DNA from: an uncultured Thermoanaerobaculia bacterium
GTDB lineage: Bacteria; Acidobacteriota; Thermoanaerobaculia; Multivoradales; Multivoraceae
Assembly: GCA_951812325.1 (NCBI GenBank)
Contig: OX638294.1
Span: 3,448,859-3,512,858, forward strand
Length of the DNA: 64,000 nucleotides
Reading direction: 5' to 3'
Numbering within the stretch: position 1 is the stretch's first letter; the number at the start of each line of letters is the position of its first letter. The translations under genes were made by a program, and so were the position numbers. The notes under the pieces were generated by a model that had not been told where the DNA came from, searched no databases, and saw only the letters and a list, made by a program, of their open reading frames with translations. Positions 60,428-64,000 of this stretch are shown here, piece by piece.

Positions 60428-63400
60428 CCAGGTCCATCGTTCCCGCGGCGTCGTCGGCCACTCGCGAGACGGTGAGCAGGAACCTCTCCGCGAGCCAGGA
60501 GTAGAGAGCGGGCTCCGTTTCCTGAATGGGCCTCAGGAGCCGGGTCTCGACCCAGTCCCAGTAGTGCTCCATGACGGTAGGCGTCAGATCGGAATGCGGC
60601 AACAGGAGGCGGACGAGTTGCTCTGCCCGGTCGCTCTCCATACTTCCGCTCGCGGCGTCCGCGGCAAGTCGGTGGGTCCAACCACGAACGTCCATCTGAA
60701 GCAGAAGCCAGTCCGACCGCACTTGCGCATCCGGGACATCGGGATCACTCAGCCACAAGCCTCTCAAGGCAGAAACGAACGCGCCGATCGTGTCCGCAAG
60801 CCACCGCCATTCGTCGGGGAGTTGCAGGTGCTGCCCCATGCGGGCGACGAGCAAGTTTTCCCGCACGGCTCTCAGGCCTGGTCGTTCGTTTACCTGACCG
60901 TTTCTCACTGCCGAGTTCGTCAGGTGCCCGAGTAGCTCCTCTTCTTCGACCGGGACAAAAAGATAACCGAATCTGCGAAGCCGCGTTCTGTGCGTCAGTC
61001 TGTCAGCGGCCGTGATCGCCCCTGACGAGGTCAGCATGTCGAGGAGGTCGATGGTCGAGACAGTTGGCACGGCCTGGTCCTGGTCGCCAAGGTGGGGGTG
61101 AGGATTGATGAAGCGTTCGTCGGTGACGACGACGTCACATCGGTCCGTAAGCGTGAACAAGTCCATCGTGGGGTGTGCCGGGCCTGGGCGTTCGGGTGGC
61201 GCTGCGAGTCCAACTGGACCGACTTGAATACGTCTATCGGCGATTCGTGTGCTCACGGCCGTCCGAACCTTCTCGAGAATCTGGCCAACCTCCCCGGTAA
61301 GCTCGTCGTGAGCGAGAAGATTGTCCGCTTCCGAGGCCGTTGACGGCGCCACGAAGACGGTGAAACCGGCATCAGCGAGGACGTCCAGAACATTGAGCTG
61401 GAGCAAGTACGTCGTGGCCAGGCCATCGAGATAAAGGGTTGCCGGGGCGGAAACATCGGGTTGTTCCGGCCAGGGTTGTTCGCTTCGCCCCAGATGCCAG
61501 CTAGCTGCCCGGTGCTGCTCGTCGGTCAGAACGCTGTACGCTCGGAGGCTGTCGATAACAGCTTGACAGCTGCTAAGCAATGCCTCGTGTCGTGTGAGGT
61601 TGACCTCCTCTTCCATCAAGGAGTCGATGTGATAAACCGGAAAAGGTCGAACGACGAAGCAAGGTTCGGCGCTACCCCGCCTCGCTTCGGCTTCTGTGAT
61701 CAGCGTGGCGAGTTCACTGCCGACCTGAGACGCTAGCTTGCCGTCAACCTGCGGCTTAGGCTCAAGTACCGAGATTCGTCCCGTTGACAGTAGGCGCCTG
61801 ATCTGCCTGGCCTCGCGGACGAGCCTCGGCTGGTGAAAGGACACGTTCCGCTTCTCCTCGAAGAGCCAAGCCAGAGTCGAATGCGGAAGATGAACCACGT
61901 TGAAGGCGTCGAGGGCTTCGTCAAGGAGATTCAGCAGGCCGAGCGAAAGTAGCGCGGCCGCATCGAACGCCGCCCGTCCGCACGGGTCGCAGTGCACCCG
62001 AGGCCGCTTGCCGCTGTATGCAGCCACAGGGCGCCGTCGTCGTGGGTCGGTCTCCGAGCGGTTGGCGATTGCCGGCAGAAGCATCAGGTCCGAGAGTGGG
62101 CGATTCAGGACACTGGCTGCGAGGAAGGTCGGTATCTCTCCGCGTTCCAGTTGTCTGAGGAGATCCGTCCGCCGCTCCTGCCACTTCGGCCACTCGCTAA
62201 CGAGAGTCGGAAGGCTCATTCTCCGGAAGGGGCCGTCGTCGCCCGAGAGGGTGGCTGCGCGATTGAGCCATTCTGTGACCTGAGGTTCGTCGTCCCAGCC
62301 GGCGTGGACCGCCAACAGGTGGATCCCCGCAAGAGCGTCGGGGTTGTCTTGCGCCTTGTCCGCAGCAGCGAAAGCCAACTCCTTCGCTCGCGGCAGGCCC
62401 AGTCCGGCAGCCAAGCGGGCTGCGGCCGCCAAGTCCTGCCAGTCCCTGTCCTCGCGGGCCTGAAACTCCGACTCTACGATCGTGGACAGCGATTCCCAGT
62501 CGCCGCTGTGAATCGCCAACTGGACCTCGAGATGTCGGTAGTTGGGGTCTGCCCGCAGGTCGGAAAGGGCTTGAAGACGGTCCCTGGCTTCGAGCAGTGA
62601 ACCTTGGTAAAACTGGGACCAGCAGAAGCACAGCTTCAGACGGCCGGACTGCTCTACAAGCTCGGGGTTGGTGATCAGAAACTCCGCCAGACGGTTGTAC
62701 TCCCTGGCCTCGGCGAGAACCATGGCGAAGCTCTCGGCGTGTTCCAGCGAGCGAGTTCGTTCAAAGAGGATCTCGCGGTAGTGCCGGAGCTCGGCGGAGT
62801 TCCCCATGGCGGAAAGGTCTGCGACGAGCCCCAGGAGATCGGGCAGAGAGCCGGTCTTCTCGAACCACTGCTTCGCTGACGGTGTCCCGTTCTGGCTTTC
62901 AACCGAGTCGACCACCGCGCGAAGACGTTCCGCCTCGGTCGGGGAGAGGCCATCTTCGGAAAGCTGATCGAGACGGCTTCTAGCCAGCTGAACACGCCCC
63001 GCCTGTGCGAGCGCATCGGCCTCCATAAGGAGGGCTAGCTGAGCCGAAGGACCGGCGAACTCCTCTCGGTGTTGGGCCATGTAGTCGGCAACGGCGCCTG
63101 GTGCGCCTTGTGCACGGGCAAGGGCTAACCGGGCCGCGGCTGCGGAGGGAGTGGTTTCTCCGCGCTTGGCTACTTCCCGTCGGATCGCCTGATTGGTCTC
63201 TTCCAGGTCGAACTCGACGTCAAACTGAACTGCCAAGTGGACTAGACGAAGGTGCTGTGCGGGATTCTGGAGCATCCTCTTCAACTCCAGACCGGCCGCG
63301 TCGCGGCGCTGAGGATCCAGGAGGTCAAGCCACAGGGCGTACTCCTCGGAAAGGTCTGCGGCGGTGGCGCAGCCGAGGCGCCGCGCTGCGCTGGCTGCCG

Positions 63401-64000
63401 CTCGGAAGCGTCGTCCGGCGAATCGCCGGGAGCGCACAGCGGAGTGATCCGAGGCAAGAAATCCAGCCGTGAAGAGTGGCACTTGGGTGCGAACGGTGTG
63501 TCGGACTTCGACCGGTACAGTGCGAAGTAATGCTGTTACTCCAGCGAGGTGACTGAGCGCGAGTTCCTCTTCACAGCCATCAGCGGCAATGGAATCGAGT
63601 ACACACGAAGCTGAATCCCATTCACCAAACTCAAGAAGCCAGGCGAGAAGGAAGGTCTTGCCGTCCGAGTCCAGGTCTGTAGCCCGGATCCCGGCGTTCC
63701 TTGCCCATTCAATGGCTCCCCGTGGTTCGCTCTGATCCGCGGCCACTATGAGAGAAGCCGACCGCGCCATAGGAGAGTCGAGATCGGCGAGAGCGCCGAG
63801 GGCTGTGCGATGATCGCCCTCGTGCGACCTGATCAGGGCTGCGGCGATCTTGACTTCCTCGGGAGCGCCTAGACTCTTCGCGTGTTGGAGAAACTCTTTG
63901 GCGGCCTTCAACTCGTCCGTCCGGAGGAGCCGGGCGCACCAAGCCAGTGCGCGGGCACGCACGGCGGCGGTAGCGCCCGCGTACTCGCCAGCCGTCAAGG
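60417..64000 (-). CDS. TPR-repeat protein with PIN-like domains (TPR-GreAB-C-PIN-like), partial
   Basis: At least 1,193 residues; the 5' end lies beyond the window, and the first Met seen (63998) need not be the start. The first ~560 residues are helical TPR-like repeats. Two PIN-like segments follow: GRAAFDAAALLSLGLLNLLD...NVVHLPHSTLAWLFEEKR, and TLYLDGLATTYLLQLNVLDV...VFVAPSTASEADNLL with later acidic positions in RCDVVVTDERFINPHPHL and STIDLLDML. This plan recalls TPR-GreAB-C-PIN proteins described from comparative genomics of NTP-dependent conflict systems; I could not locate a clear GreAB-C domain. It is coupled to the 58466 gene. Confidence 0.6.
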   Translation of the reverse strand, partial: LTAGEYAGATAAVRARALAWCARLLRTDELKAAKEFLQHAKSLGAPEEVKIAAALIRSHEGDHRTALGALADLDSPMARSASLIVAADQSEPRGAIEWARNAGIRATDLDSDGKTFLLAWLLEFGEWDSASCVLDSIAADGCEEELALSHLAGVTALLRTVPVEVRHTVRTQVPLFTAGFLASDHSAVRSRRFAGRRFRAAASAARRLGCATAADLSEEYALWLDLLDPQRRDAAGLELKRMLQNPAQHLRLVHLAVQFDVEFDLEETNQAIRREVAKRGETTPSAAAARLALARAQGAPGAVADYMAQHREEFAGPSAQLALLMEADALAQAGRVQLARSRLDQLSEDGLSPTEAERLRAVVDSVESQNGTPSAKQWFEKTGSLPDLLGLVADLSAMGNSAELRHYREILFERTRSLEHAESFAMVLAEAREYNRLAEFLITNPELVEQSGRLKLCFCWSQFYQGSLLEARDRLQALSDLRADPNYRHLEVQLAIHSGDWESLSTIVESEFQAREDRDWQDLAAAARLAAGLGLPRAKELAFAAADKAQDNPDALAGIHLLAVHAGWDDEPQVTEWLNRAATLSGDDGPFRRMSLPTLVSEWPKWQERRTDLLRQLERGEIPTFLAASVLNRPLSDLMLLPAIANRSETDPRRRRPVAAYSGKRPRVHCDPCGRAAFDAAALLSLGLLNLLDEALDAFNVVHLPHSTLAWLFEEKRNVSFHQPRLVREARQIRRLLSTGRISVLEPKPQVDGKLASQVGSELATLITEAEARRGSAEPCFVVRPFPVYHIDSLMEEEVNLTRHEALLSSCQAVIDSLRAYSVLTDEQHRAASWHLGRSEQPWPEQPDVSAPATLYLDGLATTYLLQLNVLDVLADAGFTVFVAPSTASEADNLLAHDELTGEVGQILEKVRTAVSTRIADRRIQVGPVGLAAPPERPGPAHPTMDLFTLTDRCDVVVTDERFINPHPHLGDQDQAVPTVSTIDLLDMLTSSGAITAADRLTHRTRLRRFGYLFVPVEEEELLGHLTNSAVRNGQVNERPGLRAVRENLLVARMGQHLQLPDEWRWLADTIGAFVSALRGLWLSDPDVPDAQVRSDWLLLQMDVRGWTHRLAADAASGSMESDRAEQLVRLLLPHSDLTPTVMEHYWDWVETRLLRPIQETEPALYSWLAERFLLTVSRVADDAAGTMDLVDE

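Overview
The window is a GC-rich bacterial chromosome segment, most probably from an Acidobacteriota or a related group. The best single marker is a VWFA-related protein of the acidobacterial type (50006-51850). PQQ quinoproteins, exported serine hydrolases, a CocE-type hydrolase, SSS and AbgT transporters, a DUF1080 protein beside a multidomain haem protein, and a family of small exported proteins of unknown function fit that background. Taxonomy is inferred from gene content only.

Region by region. 0-6 kb: the end of katG, a DUF4143 ATPase, a broken RHH/PIN toxin-antitoxin pair, a methylisocitrate-lyase-like gene, a lone AbrB antitoxin and a GH16 lipoprotein. 6-12 kb: a compact restriction-modification operon (two amino-methyltransferases plus a PLD-type nuclease whose active-site spacing matches BfiI), flanked by a duplicated ~235-bp segment, followed by an RHH/MazF operon. 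12-23 kb: a second defence locus read on the minus strand, with a PLD+SNF2 helicase translationally coupled to a large Eco57I-like methyltransferase. The specificity domain of that methyltransferase lies in an arrangement built for DNA inversion: two alternative target-recognition cassettes sit tail to tail between a perfect 106-bp inverted repeat, next to a tyrosine recombinase gene. The recombinase is interrupted by a complete IS3-family element, and a 22-bp duplication at the edge of the inverted repeat breaks the reading frame, so the switch looks frozen.

23-32 kb: a large SGNH/beta-propeller/HEAT/cytochrome c protein with a DUF1080 partner, an SDR lacking its catalytic residues, a DUF2442 protein, a tandem array of ~92-bp repeats carrying copies of the 3' end of the adjacent tRNA-Glu(TTC) gene, and a PQQ-dependent quinoprotein. 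32-39 kb: BrnT/BrnA, a ZnuD-like TonB receptor with long His/Asp/Glu loops, crotonase plus exported HpcH/HpaI aldolase, and Phd/VapC. 39-50 kb: an SDR, three paralogous exported proteins of unknown function (one fused to a glyoxalase-like half), Uma2, a CocE-type hydrolase, a metalloprotease, an AbgT transporter and a small conserved basic protein. 50-56 kb: the VWFA protein, a fusion of an ATP-pyrophosphatase with an AraC regulator, an SSS symporter and a beta-lactamase-fold hydrolase. 56-64 kb: an RHH antitoxin with a truncated PIN toxin, debris of a helicase/methyltransferase defence pair cut by an IS256-type remnant, then two coupled large genes, one TPR plus PIN-like, reminiscent of TPR-GreAB-C-PIN conflict proteins.

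Taken together, 2-24 kb and 56-64 kb are layered defence islands with repeated gene loss, IS insertion and segmental duplication, set into a housekeeping and catabolic background.
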